In this document: positions 18,050-27,303 of the stretch, piece by piece | How the letters are laid out: each line of letters begins with the position of its first letter | Position numbering within the stretch: position 1 is the stretch's first letter | From: Pseudomonas sp. ANT_H4 | GTDB taxonomy: Bacteria > Pseudomonadota > Gammaproteobacteria > Pseudomonadales > Pseudomonadaceae | DNA length: 64,000 nt | Direction of reading: 5' to 3' | Assembly (NCBI RefSeq): GCF_008369295.1 | Contig: NZ_VOBG01000012.1 | Span: 1 to 64,000, forward strand | Program-made: the position numbers and the translations under genes | The notes under the pieces: model-generated | Databases searched by the model: none | Seen by the model: the letters and a program-made list of their open reading frames with translations, nothing else | Told to the model about the DNA's origin: nothing

Positions 18050-19007
18050 TACGGTCGGGACCGCCCGGCTGCGCCTGAACCTGGCGCGGCTGATCCGTTC
18101 TCCGGCATTTTATCCGTTTGTCGGGCTGCTGGTGGTTACGTTGGTGATGATCGTTGCCAGCGACAATTTTCTCACCGTCAACAATCTTTCGAATATCGCT
18201 CGCCAAGTGTCGATCAACGCGATTATCGCGGTGGGCATGACCTGCGTGATTCTCACCGGCGGTATCGATTTGTCGGTCGGGCCGGTGATGGCCTTGTCTG
18301 GCACCTTGACCGCCGGCTTGATGGTCGCGGGCTTGCCGCCAGGGCTGGCGATTGGCGCCGGGATGTTGGTCGGCGTGGCGTTTGGCATTGGCAATGGTTT
18401 GTTTGTCGCCTACCTGCACATGCCGCCAATCATCGTCACCTTGGCGACCATGGGCATCGCCCGTGGGTTCGGCTTGATGTACACCGATGGCTACCCGATT
18501 TCCGGCTTGCCGGACTGGTTCGGTTTCTTCGGCCGCGAAAGCCTGTTCGGCATACAGGTGCCAATCCTGATCATGCTGGTGACCTACCTGCTGGCCTATG
18601 TGCTGCTGCAACACACCCGTATTGGCCGCTACATCTACGCCATTGGCGGCAACGAAGAAGCGGTGCGTTTGTCTGGGGTACGGGCGGCGCGGTTCAAGTT
18701 GTTGGTGTATGGCATCAGCGGCCTGACGGCGGCGATTGCCGGGCTGGTGCTGACCTCACGGCTGATGAGTGGCCAGCCCAACGCCGGGGTTTCGTTTGAA
18801 CTGGATGCCATTGCCGCCGTGGTCCTCGGTGGTGCCTCGATTGCCGGTGGGCGCGGAGTGATTGTCGGCACCTTGCTCGGCGCCATGCTGCTGGGGGTGC
18901 TGAACAACGGTTTGAACATGCTCGGGGTTTCGCCCTACGTTCAGAGTGTGATCAAGGGCGGGATCATTTTGCTGGCGATCTTTATCAGCCGTCAGCGCCA
19001 CAAGTAA
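18015..19007 (+). CDS. Sugar/polyol ABC transporter permease (RbsC type)
   Basis: This 330-residue inner-membrane protein has about 8-10 hydrophobic segments, the family signature [20 protein letters not shown] and the cytoplasmic-loop motif [15 protein letters not shown]. It overlaps the ATPase gene by 35 bases if it starts at 18015. A GTG at 18033, with GGGGG just upstream, is an equally good start. It forms the importer channel with the two preceding products. Confidence 0.9.
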   Translation: MQQGAQVNTSIDTVGTARLRLNLARLIRSPAFYPFVGLLVVTLVMIVASDNFLTVNNLSNIARQVSINAIIAVGMTCVILTGGIDLSVGPVMALSGTLTAGLMVAGLPPGLAIGAGMLVGVAFGIGNGLFVAYLHMPPIIVTLATMGIARGFGLMYTDGYPISGLPDWFGFFGRESLFGIQVPILIMLVTYLLAYVLLQHTRIGRYIYAIGGNEEAVRLSGVRAARFKLLVYGISGLTAAIAGLVLTSRLMSGQPNAGVSFELDAIAAVVLGGASIAGGRGVIVGTLLGAMLLGVLNNGLNMLGVSPYVQSVIKGGIILLAIFISRQRHK

Positions 19008-19080
19008 ACCCACTACGTTTTCTCGGCGCGGCCCGCTGGCCGCGACGGACTCCTTCATGCTCAAAAAAGGTCAGAACACC

Positions 19081-20172
19081 ATGGATAAGCACAGCCAAAT
19101 GCAAGCCGTCGTCTGCCACGGCCCGAAAGACTACCGCCTGGAACTCATCGGCAAACCCCAGGCACGTCCCAATGAACTGGTGATCCGCATTGCCGCCTGC
19201 GGGATTTGCGCCAGTGACTGCAAATGCCATTCCGGTGCGGCAATGTTCTGGGGCGGCGACAACCCGTGGGTCAAGGCGCCGGTGGTGCCAGGGCATGAGT
19301 TTTTCGGTTACGTGGTACAGGTGGGCGAGGGCGCCGAGGAACACTTCGAGGTCAAGGTCGGCGACAAGGTAATCGCCGAGCAGATCGTGCCCTGCGACAA
19401 GTGTCGTTTCTGCAAGTCCGGCAAGTACTGGATGTGCGAAGTACACAACATCTTCGGTTTCCAGCGGGAAGTGGCGGAAGGCGGCATGGCCCAGTACATG
19501 CGTATCCCCAAGACCGCCATTGTGCACAAGATCCCGGAGTCGGTGTCCCTGGAGGATTCGGCGCTGATCGAGCCGATGTCCTGCGCAATTCACACCGTCA
19601 ACCGAGGTGAAATCCAGCTCGACGACGTACTGGTGATTGCCGGTGCCGGCACCCTTGGGCTGTGCATGGTCCAGGTGGCTGCGCTGAAAACCCCGAAAAA
19701 ACTGGTGGTGATCGACATGGTGGACGAACGCCTGGAACTGGCGAAAAAATTTGGCGCCGATGTGGTGATCAACCCGTCCCGGGACAACGCTCGGGAGATC
19801 ATCAATGGCCTCACCGACAACTATGGCTGCGACGTGTACATCGAAACCACCGGCGTGCCAGTGGGCGTTACCCAGGGCCTGGAGTTGATCCGCAAACTGG
19901 GGCGTTTTGTCGAGTTCAGTGTGTTTGGCGCCGAGACCAGCGCCGACTGGTCGATCATTGGCGACCGCAAGGAACTGGACGTGCGCGGCGCGCATCTGGG
20001 GCCTTATTGCTACCCGGTGGCCATCGACCTGTTCGAGCGTGGCCTGGTGACCTCCAAGGGCATCGTGACCCATGACTTCCCGCTGGACAGCTGGGCCGAA
20101 GCGTTTGACCTGGCCAACTCGGTGAGGTCGATCAAAGTCCTGTTGAAGCCGGCGCAGCCTCCCCATGAGTAA
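19081..20172 (+). CDS. Zinc-dependent polyol dehydrogenase, erythritol/threitol (EltD)-like
   Basis: This ~363-residue medium-chain dehydrogenase has catalytic zinc ligands in ACGICASDCKCH and PGHEFFG, and structural zinc ligands in the four-cysteine lobe CDKCRFCKSGKYWMC. The NAD-binding motif is GAGTLG, followed by VIDMVDERLELAKKFGA. It most resembles the erythritol/L-threitol and sorbitol dehydrogenase group, oxidising a secondary hydroxyl to a ketose. The start is taken at 19081 (MDKHSQMQAVV); an in-frame ATG at 19057 is possible. It overlaps the kinase gene by 8 bases, so ketose production and phosphorylation appear coupled. Confidence 0.85.
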   Translation: MDKHSQMQAVVCHGPKDYRLELIGKPQARPNELVIRIAACGICASDCKCHSGAAMFWGGDNPWVKAPVVPGHEFFGYVVQVGEGAEEHFEVKVGDKVIAEQIVPCDKCRFCKSGKYWMCEVHNIFGFQREVAEGGMAQYMRIPKTAIVHKIPESVSLEDSALIEPMSCAIHTVNRGEIQLDDVLVIAGAGTLGLCMVQVAALKTPKKLVVIDMVDERLELAKKFGADVVINPSRDNAREIINGLTDNYGCDVYIETTGVPVGVTQGLELIRKLGRFVEFSVFGAETSADWSIIGDRKELDVRGAHLGPYCYPVAIDLFERGLVTSKGIVTHDFPLDSWAEAFDLANSVRSIKVLLKPAQPPHE

Positions 20173-21709
20173 AAGCATGGACTACGTCATCGGTGTGGAT
20201 ATCGGCACCCAGAGCACCAAGGCACTATTGGTCGATGGCCAGGGCCGGATCATCGCCCAGCATAGCCAGGCTTATCGCGTGGATACCCCGAAGGTGCGCT
20301 GGGCCGAGCAATGGCCGCAGGTCTGGCTGGATGCGGTCGAAACCTGTGTTGCCCAGTGCATGGGCAAGGCCGGCGTGGCGAAGGAGGCGGTCAAGGCGCT
20401 GTGCATCAGCAGTCTTTACGGCGGTTCGGGGATTGCCGTGGACGCGCAAATCGAGCCGCTGCACCCGTGCCTGATCTGGATGGACCGTCGTGCCGGTGAG
20501 CAGGTGGAATGGGTGCGTGAGCATGTCGACCTTGAGCGCTTGTTCGCGATCACCGGCAACTCGGTGGACAGCTACTACGGCTTCACCAAGATGCTCTGGC
20601 TCAAGCAGCACCGGCCCGAAGCCTGGGCCAGCACGCGATACCTGCTGCCGCCCAACAGCTATATCAATTACTGCCTGAGCGGTGAGTTGGCGGTGGACCA
20701 CAGCAGTGCCGGCAATATCGGCGGCGTCTACGATGTGGCGCGGCGCGGCTGGTCCGCCGAGATGTTGGCGGCGCTGGAAATTCCGTTGGCGATGATGCCG
20801 GAGCGGTTGCTGTATTCCGGTGAAGTAGTGGGCGGTTTGCTGCAAGAGTGGGCGCAGCGCCTGGGCTTGCGGGCGGGTACGCCGATTCTTGCCGGGGGCG
20901 TTGATGCCGCCATGGCCACACTGGCCGCCGGGGTGACTCGGCCGGGTAATCATGTGGCGATGATTGGCACGAGCATGTGCTGGGGTTATCTCAATAAGCA
21001 GGTGGATGCCCGCCATGGTTTGGTGAGCATGCCTCACGTCTATAACGGCCATCAGGACCTATACATCTTTGGCGGCGCAATCACCGCCGGGGCGTCGGTC
21101 AACTGGTTTCGCGAGCAGTTCTGCCAGGCCGAGGAGCAACAGGCGCAGCAGACCGGCCAGGACAGCCTGTGGCTGCTGGAACAGAGCGCAGCGAAGATCC
21201 CGGCGGGCAGTGAAGGGCTGTTGTTCCTGCCTTACCTGATGGGTGAGCGCAGCCCGGTGTGGGATGACCGGGCCAGTGGCAGTTTTGTCGGCCTGAACCT
21301 CTATCACAGCCGCATCCACCTGTATCGAGCGGTGCTGGAAGGGGTGAGTTTTGCCCTGCGCCACAATATCGAAGCGGGTACTCGTGGGGCGTATTCCCTC
21401 GACCCGCGGCTGATTGTGGTGGGCGGGGCGAGCCATTCGGATCTGTGGATGCAGATCATTGCCGACATCACTCATTACCCGGTGTACACCATCGTCCAGG
21501 AGGTGGAAGCGGCCTTGGGCGCGGCGTTGTTGGCCGCGCATTCGGTCGGTTTGGTGGATGAGGGGCAGATGGAGCGGGGATGGGTGCAGTTGGAATTGAG
21601 GGCTGAGCCTGATGCGGAAAATGTTCAGGCGTATGACCGGGCATTTGCTGACTATTTGAAGCTGTACCCGGCGTTGAAACCCGTCATGCACAGCTTGCAA
21701 AAGGGTTAA
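20165..21709 (+). CDS. FGGY-family carbohydrate kinase
   Basis: This 514-residue sugar kinase has N-terminal IGVDIGTQSTKALLVD (phosphate-binding), WMDRRAGEQVEWV and the GSGIAVD region. The C-terminal half carries the FGGY signature region (FLPYLMGERSPVWDDRASG) and VVGGASHSDLWMQIIADI. Members phosphorylate ribulose, xylulose, erythrulose or glycerol. The neighbouring polyol dehydrogenase and L-xylulose-reductase-like SDR suggest a ketopentose or ketotetrose substrate; sequence alone does not decide which. The ATG lies inside the end of the preceding gene. Confidence 0.88.
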   Translation: MSKSMDYVIGVDIGTQSTKALLVDGQGRIIAQHSQAYRVDTPKVRWAEQWPQVWLDAVETCVAQCMGKAGVAKEAVKALCISSLYGGSGIAVDAQIEPLHPCLIWMDRRAGEQVEWVREHVDLERLFAITGNSVDSYYGFTKMLWLKQHRPEAWASTRYLLPPNSYINYCLSGELAVDHSSAGNIGGVYDVARRGWSAEMLAALEIPLAMMPERLLYSGEVVGGLLQEWAQRLGLRAGTPILAGGVDAAMATLAAGVTRPGNHVAMIGTSMCWGYLNKQVDARHGLVSMPHVYNGHQDLYIFGGAITAGASVNWFREQFCQAEEQQAQQTGQDSLWLLEQSAAKIPAGSEGLLFLPYLMGERSPVWDDRASGSFVGLNLYHSRIHLYRAVLEGVSFALRHNIEAGTRGAYSLDPRLIVVGGASHSDLWMQIIADITHYPVYTIVQEVEAALGAALLAAHSVGLVDEGQMERGWVQLELRAEPDAENVQAYDRAFADYLKLYPALKPVMHSLQKG

Positions 21710-21758
21710 GCGAACACCCATCCCACACTGGATCTCCATCTTTTTAGGGCCGTGAACC

Positions 21759-22484
21759 ATGAACGCAATTTTTGACTTCACCCTCCGGCGCATCCTCGTC
21801 ACCGGCGCCAGCAGCGGCATCGGTCGGGAGATTGCCCTGCAACTGATCGCCAGCGGCGCCCAGGTGTTTGCCCTTGGCCGTGACGCCAGCGCCTTGTCTC
21901 AACTGGGCTGTGAAACCCTGTGCCTGGATATCGCCGACAGCGCGGCCCTGGACCAGGCCCTGCAAGGCCTGCCGCCGATGCACGGGCTGGTCAACTGTGC
22001 GGGTATATCGCGCCTGGAGCCAGCAGCGGCCATCAGCAGCGAGGCATTTGACCTGGTGATGAACGTCAATGCCCGTGCGGCGGCGCAAGTTGCCAGTCGG
22101 GTGGCGGCGTTGATGATCAAGTCGAAGATCGCCGGCAGTATCGTCAACGTGTCCAGCCAGGCCTCGCTGGTGGCGCTGGACGATCACCTCGGCTATTGCG
22201 CCTCCAAGGCCGCGCTGGATGCAATCACCCGCGTGCAATGTGCCGAATGGGGGCGTTTCGGGATTCGGGTCAACAGCGTCAACCCCACCGTGACCCTGAC
22301 GGCCATGGCGCAACAAGCCTGGTCCGATCCGGCCAAGCGCGATCCGGCCTTGGCGGCGATTCCCCTGGGGCGTTTTGCCGAGACGGTCGAAGTGGCATTG
22401 CCGGTGCTGTTTCTGCTGAGCGATGCCGCCAGCATGATCAGCGGCGTCAGCCTGCCCATCGACGGTGGCTACACCAGCCGCTAA
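21759..22484 (+). CDS. SDR family oxidoreductase, L-xylulose reductase-like
   Basis: This 241-residue short-chain dehydrogenase has the cofactor motif TGASSGIG (~15-22), NCAG (79-82), the catalytic serine in NVSSQ (~132), Tyr146 and Lys150 in YCASK. The segment IRVNSVNPTVTLTAMAQQAW closely follows animal and bacterial dicarbonyl/L-xylulose reductases, which interconvert L-xylulose and xylitol. It is last in the operon and overlaps the stop of the convergent lacI-type gene by 4 bases. A step between a pentitol and its ketose is inferred. Confidence 0.85.
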   Translation: MNAIFDFTLRRILVTGASSGIGREIALQLIASGAQVFALGRDASALSQLGCETLCLDIADSAALDQALQGLPPMHGLVNCAGISRLEPAAAISSEAFDLVMNVNARAAAQVASRVAALMIKSKIAGSIVNVSSQASLVALDDHLGYCASKAALDAITRVQCAEWGRFGIRVNSVNPTVTLTAMAQQAWSDPAKRDPALAAIPLGRFAETVEVALPVLFLLSDAASMISGVSLPIDGGYTSR

Positions 22485-23485
22485 CCGTTCTCCAGCTTGC
22501 CGGCAATGACCACCTTGTCCCGGGGCTTGTGCGGGTCTTCGAGGCGATCAAGCAACAGCCGTACCGCACTGCTGCCCGCCAGCGAGGCATCATGGGCGAC
22601 ACAGGCAATCGGCACGCCAAAGATATCGGCGAAGGGTAGGCGGTCGATGCCGCAGATGGTCAGGCTTTCGTGGGGGATGCCGTGTACCCGCAAGGCCTTC
22701 AAGGCGCCGAGGGTGATCAACTGGTTGAAGCCCATGATTGCGTCTGGTGCCGAGTGTTCGGCCAGGTAGGCCAGGGTGCTTTGATAGGACGGTTCCAGGG
22801 TGTAGTCACCGGCAAACACCTCGACCTGCACCTGGGGATGCTCGGCCAGTACCACACGCAAGCCTTTGAGCCGCTCCTCGGTGATCCGTGAGTGTTGTGG
22901 CCCGGTCAACACCAGCAAGCGCTTGAGCGCCGGGTTCTGGCGCAGCAGGTATTGCGCGGCCTCGATGCCACTGTGGTAGTTGTCCAGCACCACGCGGCTG
23001 AACGGGCTGTCATGGATTGTGCGATCAAGCAGCACCACCGGGGTCTTGCCATTGCTCAGGCGCTCCAGGTAATCCGGCTGATAGCTGGGTTCGTCGGAGA
23101 CGGGTGACAAAATGATCCCCGCCACCCGGTATCCCAGCAGCGTGTCGACGGCCTTGCTTTCCAGTTCTTCCAGCTCGTCGGTGTCCACCAGCATGATGGT
23201 GTAGCCGTACTTTTTCGCTTCACGGGAGATGGCCTTGATCATCTCGCTATAAAAGGGGTTGTCCACCGATGCAGTGATGACGCCGATGATCAGGCTCTCG
23301 CTACGTTTGAGTCCGCGGGCGAAGGCATTGGGCACATAGTCCAGTTCCCGCGCCACCTCAAGAATCCGCGCCAGGGTGGCGGGCTTGACCTGATCAGGTT
23401 TGTTTAGCGCCCGGGAAACCGTGATGGTGGTCATATTGACCCGTTTGGCGATGTCGCTGATGGTGACGGATTTTTTCTTGTTCAT
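22481..23485 (-). CDS. LacI-family transcriptional repressor
   Basis: This 334-residue repressor has an N-terminal helix-turn-helix and hinge (VTISDIAKRVNMTTITVSRA, LNKPDQV) and a periplasmic-binding-like effector domain (LIIGVITASVDNPFYSEMI, VVLLDRTIHDSPFSRVVLDN). It faces the polyol operon tail to tail, and the most likely operator is the palindrome at 15498-15513. It probably senses the imported polyol or its phosphate. The start at 23485 fits the family N-terminus. Confidence 0.9.
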   Translation of the reverse strand: MNKKKSVTISDIAKRVNMTTITVSRALNKPDQVKPATLARILEVARELDYVPNAFARGLKRSESLIIGVITASVDNPFYSEMIKAISREAKKYGYTIMLVDTDELEELESKAVDTLLGYRVAGIILSPVSDEPSYQPDYLERLSNGKTPVVLLDRTIHDSPFSRVVLDNYHSGIEAAQYLLRQNPALKRLLVLTGPQHSRITEERLKGLRVVLAEHPQVQVEVFAGDYTLEPSYQSTLAYLAEHSAPDAIMGFNQLITLGALKALRVHGIPHESLTICGIDRLPFADIFGVPIACVAHDASLAGSSAVRLLLDRLEDPHKPRDKVVIAGKLENG

Positions 23486-23569
23486 CGGCAGGGCATGCTT
23501 GGGTGGTCCGGAAAAGTGCGGCAGTTGGAAAGCACCAGCAGGCTAGCATGTGCGCTGGCAACCCGTGGC

Positions 23570-24433
23570 TCAAATCACCGGGTCCCAGCGCTGTGACCAA
23601 TCACTTTCCGCCTTGACCACGCCTCGAAGCAACACCAGCGCCTGTTGCAACACCGCACAATCGCGCTCTCGCGAATACACCAGGTAGGTGGGGAAACCAA
23701 ACTCCGGCGCCTTGGGCACCCGCTCCATCACCCCACTGTCGAGATAACTCTGTACCACCCGCGTGCGAAAATACCCGGCGCCGCCGTTCTCCAGAATGTA
23801 CTGCAACGCCAACGGCCCAAGATTGAAACTCACCGCCGCCCGCGCCTTGTCCGGCAAGGCCGCGTCGTGCTGCTTACGGAAACCCGGGCCCCAGTCGATA
23901 TACACATAGGGTTCGGGCCGAGCCACCAGCCGCACCTGGATCAACTTCTCTTCCAGCACTTGTTCCACCTGTAACCCCGGCCAGTACTGCGGCTGGAACA
24001 CCAGCGCAGCATCCAGTACTCCCAGTTCCAATTGGCGCAACAGGTATTCACCGTCGCGGATTTCCGTGCGCAGGGCATGGCCGGGGATGTGTTCGCGCAG
24101 GGCCTGGGCCCAACTGAGCATCAGCGGGTTGCACAGGCTGACTTCGCCACCGATGTGCAGCACGTTGCGGTAACCGTCCGGCAGCGGCAGGTCGCGGCGC
24201 GCCGCTTCCCAGGTCTGTACCAACTGATTGGCATACACCACGAAGGCCTCACCGTCTGCGGTCAGCCGGGCGCCGGCACGGTTGCGCACGAACAGCGTGC
24301 TGTCGAGTTGGCTTTCCAGCTTTTGCACGCGGGCGGTGATGGCGGTCTGGGTGACATGGAGTTTCTCGGCCGCGGCGGCCAGGCTGCCGCAGCGGGTTAT
24401 TTCCAGGAAGGTGCGTGCCAGTTCGATGTCCAT
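23570..24433 (-). CDS. LysR-family transcriptional regulator
   Basis: This 287-residue regulator has an N-terminal winged helix (MDIELARTFLEITRCGSLAA, AAEKLHVTQTAITARVQKLE) and a LysR substrate domain. The start at 24433 matches the family N-terminus; upstream in-frame codons run through a repeat element and are not counted. It lies between the lacI-type gene and the amidase gene, all on the minus strand, and its target is not evident. Confidence 0.88.
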   Translation of the reverse strand: MDIELARTFLEITRCGSLAAAAEKLHVTQTAITARVQKLESQLDSTLFVRNRAGARLTADGEAFVVYANQLVQTWEAARRDLPLPDGYRNVLHIGGEVSLCNPLMLSWAQALREHIPGHALRTEIRDGEYLLRQLELGVLDAALVFQPQYWPGLQVEQVLEEKLIQVRLVARPEPYVYIDWGPGFRKQHDAALPDKARAAVSFNLGPLALQYILENGGAGYFRTRVVQSYLDSGVMERVPKAPEFGFPTYLVYSRERDCAVLQQALVLLRGVVKAESDWSQRWDPVI

Positions 24434-24540
24434 GTCGGTCCCGAGGGTGAGTAGGACGAGCATTGTAGAGCAGATCAAATGTGGGGGCTGGCTTGCCTTC
24501 GATGGCGGCCTGGTAGCCGGCCGGGAGATGCTGGATTTGA

Positions 24541-24582
24541 TTGAGTACATATCCGTTACCGCAGCAACGGATATGTACTCAA
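24541..24582. repeat. Perfect 17-base inverted repeat (P. fluorescens extragenic repeat)
   Basis: TTGAGTACATATCCGTT and its exact reverse complement flank the 8-base loop ACCGCAGC. The flanking 24475-24535 stretch (TGTGGGGGCTGGCTTGCC...) resembles another common extragenic repeat. Together they occupy most of the 176-base gap. A degenerate copy lies at 15375-15412. Confidence 0.7.
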
Positions 24583-24609
24583 TAACCCCTCCCACCCGTT
24601 GATCATATT

Positions 24610-26013
24610 TCAGCCCAAAAAACGCGGGGCCTGCAAGTGCTTGGCAGGAAACGCCCTCGCATACGCCCGGCACACTCGCAGCACCTGCTCATCGGCAAAC
24701 CGCGCGCCCACTACATGCAACCCCACCGGCAAACCATTGGCCGCCAAGCCGCAGGGCACTGATGCCGCCGGCTGCTGGGTCAGGTTGAAGGGGTAGGTGA
24801 ACGGCGTCCATTCCATCCATTCGTCCAGCCCGGAACCCGGCGGCACGTTGTGGCCGGCTTCGAAGGCGGTGATGGGCATCATCGGTGACACCAGAACATC
24901 GTAATGCTCATGGAAGGCAGCCATACGCGCCACCAAAGCGGCCCGTGCTTCCAGGGCGGCGCTGTAGTCGCTCAGGCTGATCCGCTCGCCCAATTGCGCG
25001 ATGCGCAGCAGGCCTGGGTCGATCAGCTCGCATTGGGCGCTGGTCAGTTGCCCGGTCAAGCGCGCCGCGCCAGCGAACCACAGGGTATTGAACACCTCCA
25101 ATGGATCGCTGAAGCCGGGGTCGATCTGTTCGACATGGGCGCCCAGTTGCACCAGGCCTTCGACCGCCTGGGCGACCACCTTGGCCACTTGCGGATCGAC
25201 CTGCACATAACCGAAGTTCGGGCTGTAGGCGATACGTAAGCCCTTCAAGTCCGTGCCGTCCTGCAACCACGGGGTGGTGCGGGGTGCGCCGATCAAGCCA
25301 TCCCGTGCATCGGGTTGCGCGACGGTTTGCAGTATCAACACCGCGTCTTCCACGGTGCGGGTCATCGGCCCCAGGTGGGACAGGATGGTCATGGAACTGG
25401 CTGGCCACTGCGGCACATAACCAAAGGTCGGCTTGATGCCAAAGGTGCCGGTAAAGGCGCAGGGAATGCGGATCGAGCCACCGGCATCACTGCCCTGGTG
25501 CAGCACGCCCAGGTTCAGTGCCGCAGCAGCACCCGCACCGCCGGACGAACCGCCAGCCGTCATCCGCGTGTCCCACGGGTTGCGGGTGACGCCGTACAGC
25601 GGGTTATCAGTGACGCCTTTCCAGCCGAATTCCGGGGTGGTGGTCTTGCCCAGCAGCACCGCTCCGGCCTTGCGCATAAACGCCGAGAAGGGCGCGTCGA
25701 CGTCCCACGGCCCATCGGCATTTGAGGTGCGTGAGCCCTTGCGAGTGGGCATGCCGACGGTCAATGTCAGGTCTTTGATGGACGACGGTACACCGTCGAG
25801 GGCGCCGCAGGGTTGGCCCTTGAACCAGCGTTGTTCCGAAGCCCGTGCGGCGTGCAGTGCGCCCTCGGGGTCGACATGGCAGTAAGCGTTGACCGCCGGG
25901 TTGTAGCGCTCGATACGCAACAGCGCATCTTCGGTCGCCTCTACCGGCGACAGGGTTTTATCCCGGTAGCGGGCCAGCAATTCGACGGCCGTCAGGTTGG
26001 CAATATCAGTCAT
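24610..26013 (-). CDS. Amidase signature family hydrolase
   Basis: This 467-residue enzyme has the Ser-cisSer-Lys triad in correct spacing: Lys80 in GVPSSIKDLT, Ser156 in TAGGSSGGAGAA and Ser180 in GSDAGGSIRIP. It hydrolyses amides, or possibly the second step of ureide or carbamoyl breakdown. Its start overlaps the stop of the upstream carbamoylase-type gene (ATGA), and both lie next to a Liv-type importer, so import and hydrolysis of an N-acyl or N-carbamoyl compound is likely. A paralogue is at 35538-36926. Confidence 0.88.
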   Translation of the reverse strand: MTDIANLTAVELLARYRDKTLSPVEATEDALLRIERYNPAVNAYCHVDPEGALHAARASEQRWFKGQPCGALDGVPSSIKDLTLTVGMPTRKGSRTSNADGPWDVDAPFSAFMRKAGAVLLGKTTTPEFGWKGVTDNPLYGVTRNPWDTRMTAGGSSGGAGAAAALNLGVLHQGSDAGGSIRIPCAFTGTFGIKPTFGYVPQWPASSMTILSHLGPMTRTVEDAVLILQTVAQPDARDGLIGAPRTTPWLQDGTDLKGLRIAYSPNFGYVQVDPQVAKVVAQAVEGLVQLGAHVEQIDPGFSDPLEVFNTLWFAGAARLTGQLTSAQCELIDPGLLRIAQLGERISLSDYSAALEARAALVARMAAFHEHYDVLVSPMMPITAFEAGHNVPPGSGLDEWMEWTPFTYPFNLTQQPAASVPCGLAANGLPVGLHVVGARFADEQVLRVCRAYARAFPAKHLQAPRFLG

Positions 26014-27290
26014 GGTGCTTTACCTCCCTGCGCCGCATTAACCATGGCCCGCAGCAACACCGCGCAGCCCGCCGCCAGATCATCCGGCGCGGCGTTTTCG
26101 ATTTCGTTGTGGCTGATGCCGCCTTCGCACGGTACAAAAATCATCCCCGCCGGGCCCAGTTCGGCGACGAAAATCGCGTCATGCCCGGCGCCGCTGACGA
26201 TGTCCATATGGCTCAAGCCCAGGGCGGTGGCAGCATCGCGCACGGCGTTGACGCAGGCTGGATTGAAGTCCAACGGTGGGAAGTCGGCGGTAGGCGTCAG
26301 CTCAAAGGTCAGGCCGTGTTGCCGGGCAGTGGCCTCGATCACTTGGCGCACTTCATCGACCATGGCTTGCAGCTTGTCGGCGTGCAGGTGGCGCAGGTCG
26401 ATGGTCATGTGCACCTGGCCGGGAATTACGTTGCGCGAACCCGGATGCAAACTCAGGCAGCCGACGGTGCCGCAGGCGTGGGGTTGTTGTTCATGGGCGA
26501 TGCGGTTTACCGCGCTGACCACTTGCGCAGCGCCCACCAGGGCGTCCTTGCGCAGGTGCATTGGTGTCGGTCCGGCGTGGGCCTCGACGCCGTTCAGCGT
26601 CAGGTCGAACCACTTCTGGCCCAGACAACCCATGACCACACCGACGGTGATGGCCTGATCTTCCAGCACCGGGCCTTGCTCGATATGCGCCTCAAAGTAG
26701 GCGCCAACCGGGTGACCTAGCACAGCGCGGGAACCGGCGTAGCCGATACGCTGCAATTCGGCGCCCACCGACAGGCCTTGCTCGTCTTGTTTGTCGAGGG
26801 TGTCCTGCAAGTCAAACTTCCCGGCAAACACCCCGGAACCCATCATGCACGGTGGGAAACGCGAGCCTTCCTCGTTGGTCCACACCACCACCTCGATCGG
26901 CGCCTGGGTCTGCACATTCAAGTCATTCAAGGTGCGGATCACTTCCAGGCCAGCCATCACCCCATAGCAGCCGTCGAACTTGCCGCCGGTAGGCTGGGTG
27001 TCGATATGGCTGCCGGTCATCACTGGCGCAAGGTTCGGATCACTCCCGTCGCGGCGGGCGAAAATATTGCCGATGGCATCGACGCTGACAGTGCAACCAG
27101 CCGCCTTGCACCACTGCACAAACAGGTCGCGGGCCTGGCGATCGAGGTCGGTAAGGGCCAGGCGACACACGCCGCCTTTTGGTGTGGCGCCCAGGCGCGC
27201 CAGGTCCATCAGCGACTGCCACAAGCGCTCGCCATTGATCAACGGCGCATTGCTATCGAGTGGGTTGGACAAATCCACAGAGCTGTTCAT
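26010..27290 (-). CDS. Zn-dependent hydrolase, N-carbamoyl amino acid/allantoate amidohydrolase type
   Basis: This 426-residue M20-like hydrolase of the hydantoinase/carbamoylase family has metal-ligand motifs GSHIDTQPTGGKFDGCYG, WTNEEGSRFPP and AHIEQGPVLE, with SGAGHDAIF near the C-terminus. Members release ammonia and CO2 from N-carbamoyl-amino acids, allantoate or beta-ureidopropionate. The start at 27290 has GGAG eight bases upstream; an earlier in-frame start at 27311 lacks this. It is coupled to the amidase gene and follows the importer genes. Confidence 0.88.
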   Translation of the reverse strand: MNSSVDLSNPLDSNAPLINGERLWQSLMDLARLGATPKGGVCRLALTDLDRQARDLFVQWCKAAGCTVSVDAIGNIFARRDGSDPNLAPVMTGSHIDTQPTGGKFDGCYGVMAGLEVIRTLNDLNVQTQAPIEVVVWTNEEGSRFPPCMMGSGVFAGKFDLQDTLDKQDEQGLSVGAELQRIGYAGSRAVLGHPVGAYFEAHIEQGPVLEDQAITVGVVMGCLGQKWFDLTLNGVEAHAGPTPMHLRKDALVGAAQVVSAVNRIAHEQQPHACGTVGCLSLHPGSRNVIPGQVHMTIDLRHLHADKLQAMVDEVRQVIEATARQHGLTFELTPTADFPPLDFNPACVNAVRDAATALGLSHMDIVSGAGHDAIFVAELGPAGMIFVPCEGGISHNEIENAAPDDLAAGCAVLLRAMVNAAQGGKAP

Positions 27291-27303
27291 AAGGAATCTC
27301 CGG

